Part shown: positions 23,848 through 32,828 of the stretch, one piece after another
Position numbering within the stretch: position 1 is the first letter of the stretch
How the letters are laid out: every line of letters starts with the position of its first letter
Source: Paenibacillus terrae
GTDB lineage: Bacteria > Bacillota > Bacilli > Paenibacillales > Paenibacillaceae
DNA: 64,000 nucleotides
Assembly: GCF_005217525.1 (NCBI RefSeq)
Contig: NZ_PNXQ01000008.1
Span: forward strand, 205-64,204
Reading direction: 5' to 3'
The notes under the pieces: generated by a model
Database searches by the model: none
What the model saw: only the letters and a program-made list of their open reading frames with translations
Told to the model about the DNA's origin: nothing
Translations under genes and position numbers: made by a program

Positions 23848-25458
23848 GTGAATTCTAAGATTCATGTAGCGATTATTGACGACGGAGTTACTGCGGAAGT
23901 CTTCAATACAAATATGTTGTATGATATTGAAATGGTCTCTTCATTACCAGTTCATTTTCAAACATCCACAAGTGCTGCCCAAGACAAGCCCCTGGAAGAC
24001 GAACGACAGAATACGTACATGATGAACCATGGGACATTATGTGCAGGTATTGTACAAGCCTATTTTCCGAATGCAGTGATAAGTAGTGTTAAAATATTGA
24101 AACAAAGGAAAGGAAATGCTGATCAACTTTGCGCTGCCCTGCGCTGGTGTGTAAAACACGGGGTACAGGTAGCCAATATCAGTCTGGGAAGTACCGATTT
24201 TCGGGATCGTACCTTATTGCGGGAAGTGGTGAATGAAGTTGCGGCCGCAGGGCTTATTATGGTAAGTGCCGCACACAATGGCGGTTTTCTCACTTATCCT
24301 GCTTCCTTCAGCAATGTGATTGGAGTAGAATGTGACCGAAGCGGGAACCTTGCTGCAGGTCAATACAGGTATAACCTTGAGGCGGCCTTCGGTGGTGGAA
24401 TTGAATTCACGGCTTTTGCTAGACATGCCCTTACAGACGTGTTAGGAGGGACAGTGTTGTGCCCTAACAGCAACAGCTATGCAGCCCCGCTAATCACGGC
24501 ACAGGTATGTATGTTATTGCAGAGCTCTAAGTGTATTTATTCTATAGAGTTGCTTAAGAACGAATTGCAGGAACATAGCTGTAATCTGGTGCAAGCCTCC
24601 CGTTTACCAGTGCAACGGTACAGAAATCCAGATTGGATTCGGTGTGCGTTTGTATTTAAAGCAGGTACTACTACCTGTACAGTGGCACCGTATTATTTTC
24701 AGATTCAACGTGAAATTCTGATCTCCTCTCAAGAGGCTGTTCCTGTGATCAAAGCGGTGCTCGTGCAGGAGCATGAGCAACAGCGGACAACCGATACCCT
24801 CATTTTATTGGGGCACATGGATGCGGTTGCCCTTCGGCAAGTGAGTCAATTGGCTATTCAGTACGGTAAGCATGTGGTTTATGCAGGTGAATGGCAGTGC
24901 GATATCCCCACGATGGGCTTTTTCTCCCGTCAATTGCGCTTATGGCATGGAGAGGTCGGCCTACAGAGAGAACTGGAGAAGTATAAGGAAGGAAAGTCTC
25001 TTGAAATTCCGTTTGTCGCTATTTATTATGACGGGGAAATGGACATATTTTATTTTCTGCATTTGCTGAAAATGTCTTTTGTCCGGGATGGATATCATTG
25101 TTGGGTTGCAGTGGATCAGTCCAGATCTGTATTGCATGATATGGAATACATTTGCTTTTCTCGTACTGTAAATAGAATGGAGGAGCTTGTATGCTGTTGT
25201 AATAAGACCGCCTCCATGGCTCATGCGGATGTTGTTATTCTTTGTCTGGAGGCCCGTCAGGGTTTGGATGGGTTGAGGAAACAGAACTCACCGGATACAG
25301 AGCTGGAGCTTTGGTTGCAAACAACTGAAGGATCAGAAGCTATCCGAATTTCTATAGTAAGTAATAATAAACTTTTGGAGAAAAGGACGCTCCAAGGTTT
25401 AAATGTGGAGGCTATAGACGCTCTGTATAAATATATAGAGTATGTGCTGGTCAATTAA
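23848..25458 (+). CDS. Divergent S8 (subtilisin-like) peptidase, probable leader protease
   Basis: A 536-residue protein. The N-terminal third (about 1-225) is subtilase-like: Asp in VAIIDDG (D11), His in NHGTLCAGIV (H61), oxyanion-hole Asn in SAAHNGG, and Ser in NSNSYAAP (S210), replacing the usual GTSMA context. About 310 further residues have no motif I recognise. No signal peptide, so it acts inside the cell. Start: GTG 23848, with GGGGAG eight bases before; an in-frame GTG at 23764 would run through the terminator stem. In this neighbourhood it most likely removes the precursor leader, as the exporter lacks a peptidase domain (inference). Alternative: an unlinked intracellular protease. 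Confidence 0.8.
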   Translation: MNSKIHVAIIDDGVTAEVFNTNMLYDIEMVSSLPVHFQTSTSAAQDKPLEDERQNTYMMNHGTLCAGIVQAYFPNAVISSVKILKQRKGNADQLCAALRWCVKHGVQVANISLGSTDFRDRTLLREVVNEVAAAGLIMVSAAHNGGFLTYPASFSNVIGVECDRSGNLAAGQYRYNLEAAFGGGIEFTAFARHALTDVLGGTVLCPNSNSYAAPLITAQVCMLLQSSKCIYSIELLKNELQEHSCNLVQASRLPVQRYRNPDWIRCAFVFKAGTTTCTVAPYYFQIQREILISSQEAVPVIKAVLVQEHEQQRTTDTLILLGHMDAVALRQVSQLAIQYGKHVVYAGEWQCDIPTMGFFSRQLRLWHGEVGLQRELEKYKEGKSLEIPFVAIYYDGEMDIFYFLHLLKMSFVRDGYHCWVAVDQSRSVLHDMEYICFSRTVNRMEELVCCCNKTASMAHADVVILCLEARQGLDGLRKQNSPDTELELWLQTTEGSEAIRISIVSNNKLLEKRTLQGLNVEAIDALYKYIEYVLVN

Positions 25459-25484
25459 CATTCCTATTATTTGGGTAATATTTT

Positions 25485-26218
25485 CTATAATTGAATCGTT
25501 TTAATTTCTTGTTCAGTTAATCCGGTAGCCTTTGCAATGATAGCTATGTCCATACCCATGGAAAGCATATTTTTGGCGATATCCTTTTTCTCTTCTATTT
25601 TTCCTTTCGCCATACCGACGGATTCTGCTCTATCGATCATGGAAGCTTCATCGTGCAGGTATTTCTGCCGGGCTTCATACAGACGTCTTGCTTCTGAATC
25701 CTGACTCAAGAATTGCAGCGTGTTCATGGCCTTTTCCAATCCTGGTCGTTCATTTTTAAAACCTCCCATTTGGATGGATCTGCGCCTTTAAGAAACAACA
25801 GCCAGTTGATAAGCCCTCCTTCTTTGAAGGATGCGGTTTGCTCATCCAGCTTCAGCAGTTCCAGAAAATATACTTCAATATCATCAATAAGTGATATCCC
25901 TGTGCGGTCCTCGCGTAAATGAAACACATTGTGGTATTCATCGTTAGGTAAAAAAGAATAGTTGAGGATGTTAATGGTCACACATTTTTTTAGTTCCTGG
26001 TATTTTTCGCCCTCATGAAGCTGTCCCGCGTATCGCTTACTCCAATAGAACAACGTCCGCTTCTCAATATCGTATTTGTTGAAAAGCTGCATTTCGATAT
26101 CAATTAGTTTGCCCTCTGCGGTCTTGGCATAGACATCAAAAATAGACTGCTTGTCGTCCTTATCCGTATAGGGATTCATTAAAATAATTTCGGTTAATTG
26201 AGCTTCTCCAGCTCCCGT
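25485..26218 (-). pseudogene. Rpn/PD-(D/E)XK nuclease-transposase family remnant
   Basis: The central frame (26179 to 25724) reads like the Rpn family of recombination-promoting nucleases (NPYTDKDDKQSIFDVYAKTAEGKLIDIEMQLFN...). Upstream the same frame continues as GAGEAQLTEIIL to about 26218 and then meets a stop, so the first part of the domain is missing. Downstream the frame shifts near 25745: one frame ends in NDQDWKRP, while the family-like continuation (LEKAMNTLQFLSQDSEARRLYEARQKYLHDEASMI...TGLTEQEIKTI) is in the next frame to 25485. A one-base loss in the codon after 'MN' explains it. Two independent lesions mark it as decayed. Confidence 0.8.
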
Positions 26219-26340
26219 TTAGTATTAATTATATCATCTTTTTTAAGATATCAGATTGTCTGAACTTCTTTTCCGAATGATACTGTTTCATCATTTCACT
26301 ACATATTCTTAGGGTAAAAACTAACCTGGGATGTGTATAC

Positions 26341-28104
26341 ATGAATGATAGCTCATTTTCACCCCAATCCTTTGAAAAACCTAATTTCCTGGTACTCCTT
26401 GTGGATGAGGAACGGTATCCAGCGGTTTATGAAAACCGGGAAATCAAAGAATGGAGCAGACAAAATCTTATTACGCAAGGACTCTTGAGGTCTCACGGAC
26501 TGGAGTTTCACAGGCATTATATTGGAAGTGCTGCATGCAGCCCCAGCAGAACAACCTTGTTCACTGGTCATTATCCGTCACTCCATGGCGTCACTCAGAC
26601 AGACGGAGTGGCCAAGGGGGCATTCGACTCCGATATGTTCTGGCTGGATAGAAATACGGTGCCTACGATGGGGGATTATTTTCGCGCAGCCGGATACCAA
26701 ACGTACTATAAAGGAAAATGGCATATATCCGATGAGGATATTATCATCCCGGGTACGCACAAAGCCCTTCCCAGCTATCATCCGCTGACGGGGGTACCCG
26801 ACAGAAGACTGGAAGGCATATATGAGCAAGCCGACCGCTTGGATAGCTTTGGATTTTCCGGGTGGATCGGTCCAGAGCCGCATGGGAGAAACCCACGAAA
26901 TTCTGGTTCCTCCGCCGCTGTTGGTTTAAGCGGGCGAGATGAGGTGTACGCCGCAGAAACCGCCCAGCTAATCGAAGCCCTTGACCGTCGGAAACAACAT
27001 GACAACCATGCAGAGCCTTGGTTAGTCGTAACTTCATTTGTGAACCCGCATGATATTGTTTTATATGGTGCTATTACTGCGCGATTGCCCATGTTTCGAT
27101 TTGAGGTGGAACCGATGCCAGATGTCACTCCCCCTCCGACAATCAACGAATGGCTGGCTACAAAGCCACGCTGTCAGGCAAGCTACAGGGATATTTACCC
27201 TAGAGCGTTACAGCCCATTATGGATCAGCCCTTTTATCGAAAGCTTTACTACCAGTTGCAAAAAAATGCAGACCGTCAGATGCTTAAGGTATTTGAAGCA
27301 CTGACCCGTTCTTCTTTTTACGATAATACCATTGTGATTTTTACATCCGATCATGGAGATTTGCTAGGCGCTCACGGCAATCTTCATCAAAAATTTTACT
27401 GTGCTTATGAAGAGATTGTGCATGTGCCTTTGGTTATCCATAACCAACATCTGTTTCCTCAATATAAAAGCGAGCATACCCTGACAAACCACGTGGATCT
27501 CCTGCCTACGATGCTTGGACTGGCGAATGTTGACATCACTGCAATCCAGAGCCGCCTGCAAAACAGCTTTAGCGAAGCCCGCCCCTTGGTGGGACGTGAT
27601 CTTACTCCTGTTATCCGCGGACAGAACCAGGGGGAGATAGTTGACCAGCCGGTTTATTTTATGACCGACGATGATGTGACCCGAGGACAGCGGCAGATCA
27701 ATATACTGGGAGAGGCATATCCGTCTGTTGTTCAGCCCAATCATATCGAGACTGTCATTACGCCCCTGCAAAGAGAGGGTGTAAAGGAGCTGTGGAAGTT
27801 TACCCGCTATTTTGACAGTACTCAATTCTGGAGCCAACCGGGGGTGAAGGATGTTACTATGCGACCCGTGGGCGAGCATACATGCGGACAATATTCTCAA
27901 TGGGCTACACAGGTCAAAACGCAACCGGAACGTGACGAATATGAATTGTATAACCTGACCAGCGACCCTTTGGAAACATGTAACCTTGCTCATCCAGCAT
28001 TTGCAACGCAGCAGAGCAGAAGCGTTCAGCAACAGATGATGCGCTTACTGGAGGAACAACGTAAACAAAAACGTTTATATCCCGCTCAATCAGGTGTGAG
28101 GTGA
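26341..28104 (+). CDS. Sulfatase (formylglycine-dependent)
   Basis: A 587-residue enzyme of the alkaline-phosphatase/sulfatase superfamily. The activation motif C-S-P-S-R (C66, in SAACSPSRTTLFTGHYPS) is the cysteine form that is oxidised to formylglycine. Other expected features are YKGKWHI, VTSFVNPHD and FTSDHGD with GAHG, which bind the metal and sulfate. There is no signal peptide, so it is probably cytoplasmic, like choline or alkyl sulfatases. The substrate is not readable. No maturation enzyme is encoded in the window. The ribosome binding site is weak (only a GGGATG stretch 12-17 bases ahead), so the start is less sure. It ends before a good terminator at 28214. Confidence 0.87.
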   Translation: MNDSSFSPQSFEKPNFLVLLVDEERYPAVYENREIKEWSRQNLITQGLLRSHGLEFHRHYIGSAACSPSRTTLFTGHYPSLHGVTQTDGVAKGAFDSDMFWLDRNTVPTMGDYFRAAGYQTYYKGKWHISDEDIIIPGTHKALPSYHPLTGVPDRRLEGIYEQADRLDSFGFSGWIGPEPHGRNPRNSGSSAAVGLSGRDEVYAAETAQLIEALDRRKQHDNHAEPWLVVTSFVNPHDIVLYGAITARLPMFRFEVEPMPDVTPPPTINEWLATKPRCQASYRDIYPRALQPIMDQPFYRKLYYQLQKNADRQMLKVFEALTRSSFYDNTIVIFTSDHGDLLGAHGNLHQKFYCAYEEIVHVPLVIHNQHLFPQYKSEHTLTNHVDLLPTMLGLANVDITAIQSRLQNSFSEARPLVGRDLTPVIRGQNQGEIVDQPVYFMTDDDVTRGQRQINILGEAYPSVVQPNHIETVITPLQREGVKELWKFTRYFDSTQFWSQPGVKDVTMRPVGEHTCGQYSQWATQVKTQPERDEYELYNLTSDPLETCNLAHPAFATQQSRSVQQQMMRLLEEQRKQKRLYPAQSGVR

Positions 28105-28213
28105 AAAACAACGCTTTTTCCCTCTTCCGGGTCATCGGAAACAGCTTGATGCTCTCTATTAAACGCGATTCGGTCGATAATTATGTATTCGGTTACAATG
28201 TTACCATACGAAC

Positions 28214-28251
28214 AGCGGAGCTTCTCTTTGAAGGAGGGGCTCCGCTTTTTC
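28214..28251 (+). terminator. Terminator after sulfatase
   Basis: AGCGGAGC (28214-28221) pairs with GCTCCGCT (28239-28246), followed by TTTTT. The stem contains AGGAGGGG in the loop but no start codon follows, so it is a terminator and not a ribosome binding site. Confidence 0.8.
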
Positions 28252-28326
28252 GGGTTCACATGGACATGTTGTGAAAAATCCAAAAAAACAACTTTTGCTT
28301 ACAGCCTCACCAGTCTTGTAAATCTG

Positions 28327-28362
28327 GCCTGCTGCCGATTAGCAGCAGGCTGACATTTTTTT
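28327..28362. terminator. GC-rich hairpin at convergent gene ends
   Basis: GCCTGCTGC (28327-28335) and GCAGCAGGC (28342-28350) form a perfect 9-bp stem with a six-base loop. T7 follows on the plus strand; on the minus strand it lies just past the dehydrogenase stop. It probably insulates the sulfatase from the convergent cassette. Confidence 0.65.
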
Positions 28363-29467
28363 ACGCATCCAACGTATACAAGGGCAGGCCTTCCGGCAAA
28401 GCTGCCGGGCGCAGGCATGTGCTCTGCATCGGATAGAATGTCTGCTCATCGGAGGAATCATGGAACGCCCACATCGCCTCCAACACATGGTAGGCCAGTT
28501 CACCGCTGGCGCGGTGAGGCCGTCCGCTGCGGACAGCATAGGCCATATCGGCAACGCCGATGCCCCGTGTATTCTCCTGGTAGCCCGGCAGCAGCGGCGC
28601 CTCTGTCCATTCCTGCTCGCCCTGCAGCCTGTAGCGAACCGGCCCTCCGAATGTGTTCGGGTCAGGCACCTGCAGCGTGCCATGAGTACCATATACCTCG
28701 ATCGGTGGCAGGGAGCTTCCACCAAAGATGTCAAAGCTGGTAATCAACGTGCCGACAGCCCCCTGCTCAAAGCGTAGCAATCCAGCCACATGGGTCGGAA
28801 TGTCGACCGGGATGGTCTGGCCTCTCTTTTTCTCGCTTGTAATACTTCGCTGGTCCAGCGCCTTGCCTGTCATGCCAGAGATGGTGGCAATCGGACCAAG
28901 CAATTGCACCAGAGCTGTCAAATAATAAGGGCCCATATCAAACATTGGTCCGCCGCCCATAGCATAATAAAATTCAGGATCGGGATGCCAATGTTCATGT
29001 CCACGGCTCATCATGAAGGCCGTAGCGGCTACCGGCCTGCCAATGACCCCTTCCTCAATCAGCTTCAATGCCGTCTGTATGCCGGAGCCGAAGAAGGTCT
29101 CCGGTGCGCAGCCGATAAGCAGTCCCTTGCGGCGGGCCAGCTCCAAGACAGCCTGGCCCTGCTCACGGGTGACCGCAAGCGGCTTCTCTACATAGACATG
29201 CTTGCCTGTCTCAAGGGCTCTGAGAGATACGTCGGCGTGAACGGCCGGTATGGTCAGATTAATGATGAGTTCAATCTCTGGATCAGCCAGGATCTCATCT
29301 ACCGAATATACGTTCGGAACGTTATACGCTGCCGCCTGCTCCTTTGCTCGGCCCTGGTCCAGATCTGCTACTGCCGACAGCTCCAGAATATCGAAGCGCT
29401 GGCAATTTTCCATGTAAATTCCGCTGATTTTACCACAACCGATAATGCCCACCTTCATTTTGTTCAT
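28361..29467 (-). CDS. Gfo/Idh/MocA family oxidoreductase
   Basis: A 368-residue NAD(P)-dependent sugar or inositol dehydrogenase: Rossmann motif VGIIGCGKISG at the start, then the family lysine in EKPLAVTREQG and a C-terminal beta-sheet substrate domain. ATG 29467 is chosen for its AGGGAGT site; an upstream in-frame start would add a long non-homologous tail. It is the last gene of a minus-strand cassette LacI - Gfo/Idh - ThuA-like - Gfo/Idh, whose base composition is higher in GC than the neighbours. Substrate unknown; disaccharide 3-keto metabolism is typical for ThuA-linked dehydrogenases. Confidence 0.9.
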   Translation of the reverse strand: MNKMKVGIIGCGKISGIYMENCQRFDILELSAVADLDQGRAKEQAAAYNVPNVYSVDEILADPEIELIINLTIPAVHADVSLRALETGKHVYVEKPLAVTREQGQAVLELARRKGLLIGCAPETFFGSGIQTALKLIEEGVIGRPVAATAFMMSRGHEHWHPDPEFYYAMGGGPMFDMGPYYLTALVQLLGPIATISGMTGKALDQRSITSEKKRGQTIPVDIPTHVAGLLRFEQGAVGTLITSFDIFGGSSLPPIEVYGTHGTLQVPDPNTFGGPVRYRLQGEQEWTEAPLLPGYQENTRGIGVADMAYAVRSGRPHRASGELAYHVLEAMWAFHDSSDEQTFYPMQSTCLRPAALPEGLPLYTLDA

Positions 29468-29540
29468 GCCTGGACTCCCTTCACCTTCAAAAAATGGATA
29501 ATGGAATTTCCTTACTGCATCCGACATCATCCTGTCTACG

Positions 29541-30269
29541 CTACCGCTGCTGGTTGTCTGCCATGCCCGTATAAGCATCTGCCAAGGAGCCGCCCCGGGC
29601 AGCCGCCGTCTGTTTGCCTGCCGCAGCCCACAGGAACCCGCTGCGCATCATCTCGGTCACTTGAGGCATCTCTATGATATCTGCGTGATGTCCTAGCGAA
29701 TTGTAGAAGACGCGACCGTTTCCCCAACACTTCGTCCATACAACGGGCATATCCACCGGCCCATTGGCTGAATGCGGTCCCGGTACGACCGGGAAGCGTG
29801 TGGTTGCCAGCACTTCAACCGCCGGGTCTACGTGGAGGTAGTACTGCTCGCTTTTGACCTGAAAATCCTCAATATGGTCCAGCAGCGGGCTGGAGCCGCG
29901 CTTCATGTTCACCATATACTCCACCCCGTCATTGCCGGGATGTGCAACCCATTGCCCGCCTGTCATGAACTGCCAGTCCACATTGTTCCGGAAGGCATCG
30001 CACATGCCGCCATGGCAGCCTGCTAGGCCTACGCCGCTCTGAACTGCTGCCGAGACATGATTGACCAGCTCCTGCTCAATCTGTCCCATGGTCCACAACG
30101 GAACGATTAGGTCCAGGCCAAGCAGCTTCTCCGCATCCTGGTAGGCTTCAAGGTTATTAGACACCTCCACCTCGAACCGCTCTTCCTTCAGGATCCGTTC
30201 AAAAATGGCAGCCACCTGCTCCGGCTCATGTCCGTCCCATCCGCCCCATACAATCAGTGCCTTGCTCAT
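29541..30269 (-). CDS. ThuA-like domain protein
   Basis: A 242-residue protein beginning SKALIVWGGWDGHEPEQV, with the glutamine-amidotransferase-like ThuA fold (LAGCHGGMCDAF, SANGPVDMPVVWTKCWGNGRVFYNSLGHHAD). ThuA proteins occur with Gfo/Idh dehydrogenases in trehalose and other disaccharide catabolism via 3-keto sugars and are proposed isomerases or hydrolases of that route. ATG 30269 follows GAAAGGTGAG. It lies 37 bp after the upstream dehydrogenase gene and 73 bp before the next one. Confidence 0.85.
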   Translation of the reverse strand: MSKALIVWGGWDGHEPEQVAAIFERILKEERFEVEVSNNLEAYQDAEKLLGLDLIVPLWTMGQIEQELVNHVSAAVQSGVGLAGCHGGMCDAFRNNVDWQFMTGGQWVAHPGNDGVEYMVNMKRGSSPLLDHIEDFQVKSEQYYLHVDPAVEVLATTRFPVVPGPHSANGPVDMPVVWTKCWGNGRVFYNSLGHHADIIEMPQVTEMMRSGFLWAAAGKQTAAARGGSLADAYTGMADNQQR

Positions 30270-30306
30270 CTGTAATCCACTCACCTTTCGGAATGTGATA
30301 GTTATC

Positions 30307-31479
30307 TTACATTTCTTCAATGGATACCCAGCGGCGCTCCTCTATGGATCGTTCCACCGCTTCAAGCACGGCCTGACAAGCGACCCCGTCGTGGAAGTTC
30401 GGCACAGGCTGCCGTCCCTCGGAGATGGCACTCATCAGCTCAAGCATCTCGTGGGTGAAGGTATGCTCGAATCCGATCGTATGTCCCGCAGGCCACCAGG
30501 CCTCGGAGTACTTGTGTGCCGGATCGGTGGCGAGCACGCGGCGGAAGCCCTGAACGTCCTTCTCATCTTGTGTGAAATACACTTCCAGTTCGTTCATCCG
30601 TTCAAAGTCAAACCGCACACTGCCCAGACTGCCGTTGATCTCGAATGAATTGGTGCTCCGGTGTCCGGCCGCAAACCGTGTGGCCTCGAAGCTGCCCAGC
30701 GCACCTCCGGCGAAGCGTGCCAGGAACAGCGTGGCATCATCGACCGTCACTTCTCCCATCGGCGCATTCGCCCCGGCGTTGCCCTTGGCGCTCAATCCGG
30801 TCATCTCCGAAGCCAGCGGGCGCTGCTTGATGAACGTCTCGCTCATGCCGATCACTTCATGAAACTCGCCGACCAGGAACCGGGCGAGATCAATCAGATG
30901 AGCGCCAAGATCACCATGAGAGCCAGAACCGGCCACTTCCTTTTGCAGCCGCCACACCAGCGGGAAGGACGGGTCCATGATCCAGTCCTGAAGGAAAAAG
31001 GCACGGAAATGATAGATTTTGCCCAGGCGGCCGCTCTCGACTAGCTGCTTCGCCAGCTGGACAGCAGGAGAGAAGCGGTAGTTGAAGCCGATCATATGTC
31101 TGACACCCGCTTCCTCCGCTGCCTGTAGCATGTCACGGGAATCCGCCAGCGAGAGCGCAAGCGGCTTCTCACAGAACAGATGCTTGCCATGGAGGGCAGC
31201 CTCAATGACAATTTCCTTATGGGCATCACTCGGAGCGTTGATGTCAATGAGATCAATATCTTCACGTTTCACCAGATCATGCCAATTGGTAACGCTTTCG
31301 GTCCAGCCGAACTGGCGGGCAGCCGCCTGAACCCCCTGCTCGTTGCGTCCACAGATGACGGACATCTCCGGCTGCAGCGGGGCACCCGGGAAGAACATGG
31401 GCAGATTGCGGTAAGCGTTGCTGTGAGCCTTGCCCATAAATTTGTAGCCAATCATTCCGATACGAAGACGATTAGACAT
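30307..31479 (-). CDS. Gfo/Idh/MocA family oxidoreductase
   Basis: A 390-residue dehydrogenase with Rossmann start RIGMIGYKFMGKAHSNAYRN, EKPLALSLADS, FNYRFSPAVQLAK and a GSHGDLGAHLIDLARFL segment of the catalytic domain (His as acid-base). It is a different branch from the one at 28361 and could act earlier in the same pathway. AAGGAGG precedes the ATG by seven bases. It is the first structural gene after the LacI regulator, 52 bp away, and probably in one transcript. Confidence 0.92.
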   Translation of the reverse strand: MSNRLRIGMIGYKFMGKAHSNAYRNLPMFFPGAPLQPEMSVICGRNEQGVQAAARQFGWTESVTNWHDLVKREDIDLIDINAPSDAHKEIVIEAALHGKHLFCEKPLALSLADSRDMLQAAEEAGVRHMIGFNYRFSPAVQLAKQLVESGRLGKIYHFRAFFLQDWIMDPSFPLVWRLQKEVAGSGSHGDLGAHLIDLARFLVGEFHEVIGMSETFIKQRPLASEMTGLSAKGNAGANAPMGEVTVDDATLFLARFAGGALGSFEATRFAAGHRSTNSFEINGSLGSVRFDFERMNELEVYFTQDEKDVQGFRRVLATDPAHKYSEAWWPAGHTIGFEHTFTHEMLELMSAISEGRQPVPNFHDGVACQAVLEAVERSIEERRWVSIEEM

Positions 31480-31531
31480 GTCGTTATCCTCCTTATGGGT
31501 CTGAGTTCCAACGGATTGTTGAGGAATGCGG

Positions 31532-32581
31532 TTATTGACGAATGGATGATGCCCTGATAATCAACTTCGTGGACAGAAGCTCTCTTATCGAGGGGCATCC
31601 GGTCAGTTCCAAGGCTGGAATACGGTCTGGAGAATCCGGTATAAGCTTCGAGGCCGCAAGCTCCCCCATCTCATAAAAAGGAACGCGGACGCTGCTTAGC
31701 GGCGGAACGGACATCTCGGCCACATCCGAATCGTCATAGCCCACGAACGCCGGGAATCGGTCAACGCCCAGTCCGAGCTCGCGCAGCCCCTGCATCACAC
31801 CGATGGCCATCCGGTCGTTCGCCGCAAACACGGCATCAATATCATTCAGCCTGCCTGCGATTGTAGCCGACGCTTTAAGCCCGCTTCGACGGCTGTAATT
31901 GCCCTCCAGAAGCAGCTCGCGATCATAATCGATGCCGGCCTCTTGAAGCGCGATGCGGTAGCCCTTCAAACGCTCTGTACTGTTGGAATAGCTATCAGGG
32001 CCGTTGAGAAAGGCAATCCGCTTGCACCCCTGCTCTATGAGGTGACTTACAGCCGCCCGGCTTCCCTCCACGTGGTCTGCATCCACTTCACAGAACGACT
32101 GTCCTGCAAAATGGTGATTCATGACGCAGAACGGACGCCCTTCTTCCTGAAGTCTCTTCAGCGCTTCCAACTCATCGTGGTCATCCCTGGCTCCAAGCAC
32201 GATACAGGCATCGACCTTTTGCTGGCGAAAAAGACCACTGTAATCCATCCTTTCCCCCGGTTTCCGGAACAATAGTAGCAGATCAAGTCCGCTGTCCCTG
32301 GCCTTGCTTCCGATGCCGCTCAGCATCTCGGAGAAAAAATAGGCTGAGAACAGGTGCGCCTTCGGCACATAAGGCATAACCACACCAAGATGCCCGCTCT
32401 TGCTTCGGGCAAAGTTGCGTGCCAGCGCGCTGGGAACATAACCAAGCTGATTGGCAGCGTCCTTGACCTTCTTCCGGGTCTCTTCCTTGATGGGACCGGC
32501 CGCGTTCAATACCCGCGATACCGTCGCTTCAGACACGCCGGCGAGCTCTGCTACTTCCTTGCGCGATACGATATTACCCAC
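31532..32581 (-). CDS. LacI family regulator of the ThuA/dehydrogenase cassette
   Basis: A 349-residue LacI protein: helix-turn-helix RKEVAELAGVSEATVSRVLN, hinge VPSALARNFARSKSG, sensor domain with AVFAANDRMAIGVMQGL and AFVGYDDSDVAEMSVPPL. The start is odd. GTG 32581 is the only conventional start in frame before an upstream stop, but the best ribosome binding site (GGAGGTG) overlaps it, so initiation there would be poor unless a nearby non-ATG codon is used. The perfect palindrome 32595-32610 just upstream is the probable autoregulatory operator. Good family match; start uncertain. Confidence 0.88.
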   Translation of the reverse strand: MGNIVSRKEVAELAGVSEATVSRVLNAAGPIKEETRKKVKDAANQLGYVPSALARNFARSKSGHLGVVMPYVPKAHLFSAYFFSEMLSGIGSKARDSGLDLLLLFRKPGERMDYSGLFRQQKVDACIVLGARDDHDELEALKRLQEEGRPFCVMNHHFAGQSFCEVDADHVEGSRAAVSHLIEQGCKRIAFLNGPDSYSNSTERLKGYRIALQEAGIDYDRELLLEGNYSRRSGLKASATIAGRLNDIDAVFAANDRMAIGVMQGLRELGLGVDRFPAFVGYDDSDVAEMSVPPLSSVRVPFYEMGELAASKLIPDSPDRIPALELTGCPSIRELLSTKLIIRASSIRQ

Positions 32582-32594
32582 CTCCAGTCATTTT

Positions 32595-32610
32595 ATGTAC
32601 GCGCGTACAT
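32595..32610. promoter_or_regulatory. Operator palindrome ATGTACGCGCGTACAT
   Basis: A perfect 16-bp palindrome, centre at 32602/32603, 14 bp before the LacI start. CpG-centred perfect palindromes of this kind are typical LacI-family operators. I saw no second copy in the cassette. The following gap 32611-33027 is AT-rich without a convincing gene. Confidence 0.75.
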
Positions 32611-32799
32611 TTTCTCATGCAGCCCTGCCTCTGTCAATCCCACTTTCCTTAATAAAATTTTGATCGCATCTGTACAACTATAGCTACTACAGGATTTTGC
32701 AAAATCCTTATTTAAGAAAGTAGTTATCTGCTAAACGTAACCAATTGCTTATCGTTTATTAATATAGTTAATTAATATATTAAGTATTTAATAATAATA

Positions 32800-32828
32800 T
32801 TGACCATAATATTTATGATGTGTTATAT
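32800..32828 (+). promoter_or_regulatory. Possible promoter for the GH51 gene
   Basis: TTGACC (32800-32805) and TTATAT (32823-32828) spaced 17 bp, in a very AT-rich block. It would give a leader of about 190 bases. The stretch 32611-33027 carries no supported gene; a 75-codon frame there has no ribosome binding site. Confidence 0.4.

Noticed and set aside
17047-25458. Freyrasin/PapA-type ranthipeptide cluster
   Set aside because: PapA-like precursors have repeated CX3D motifs; this core has alternating Cys without Asp, so it is a different class.
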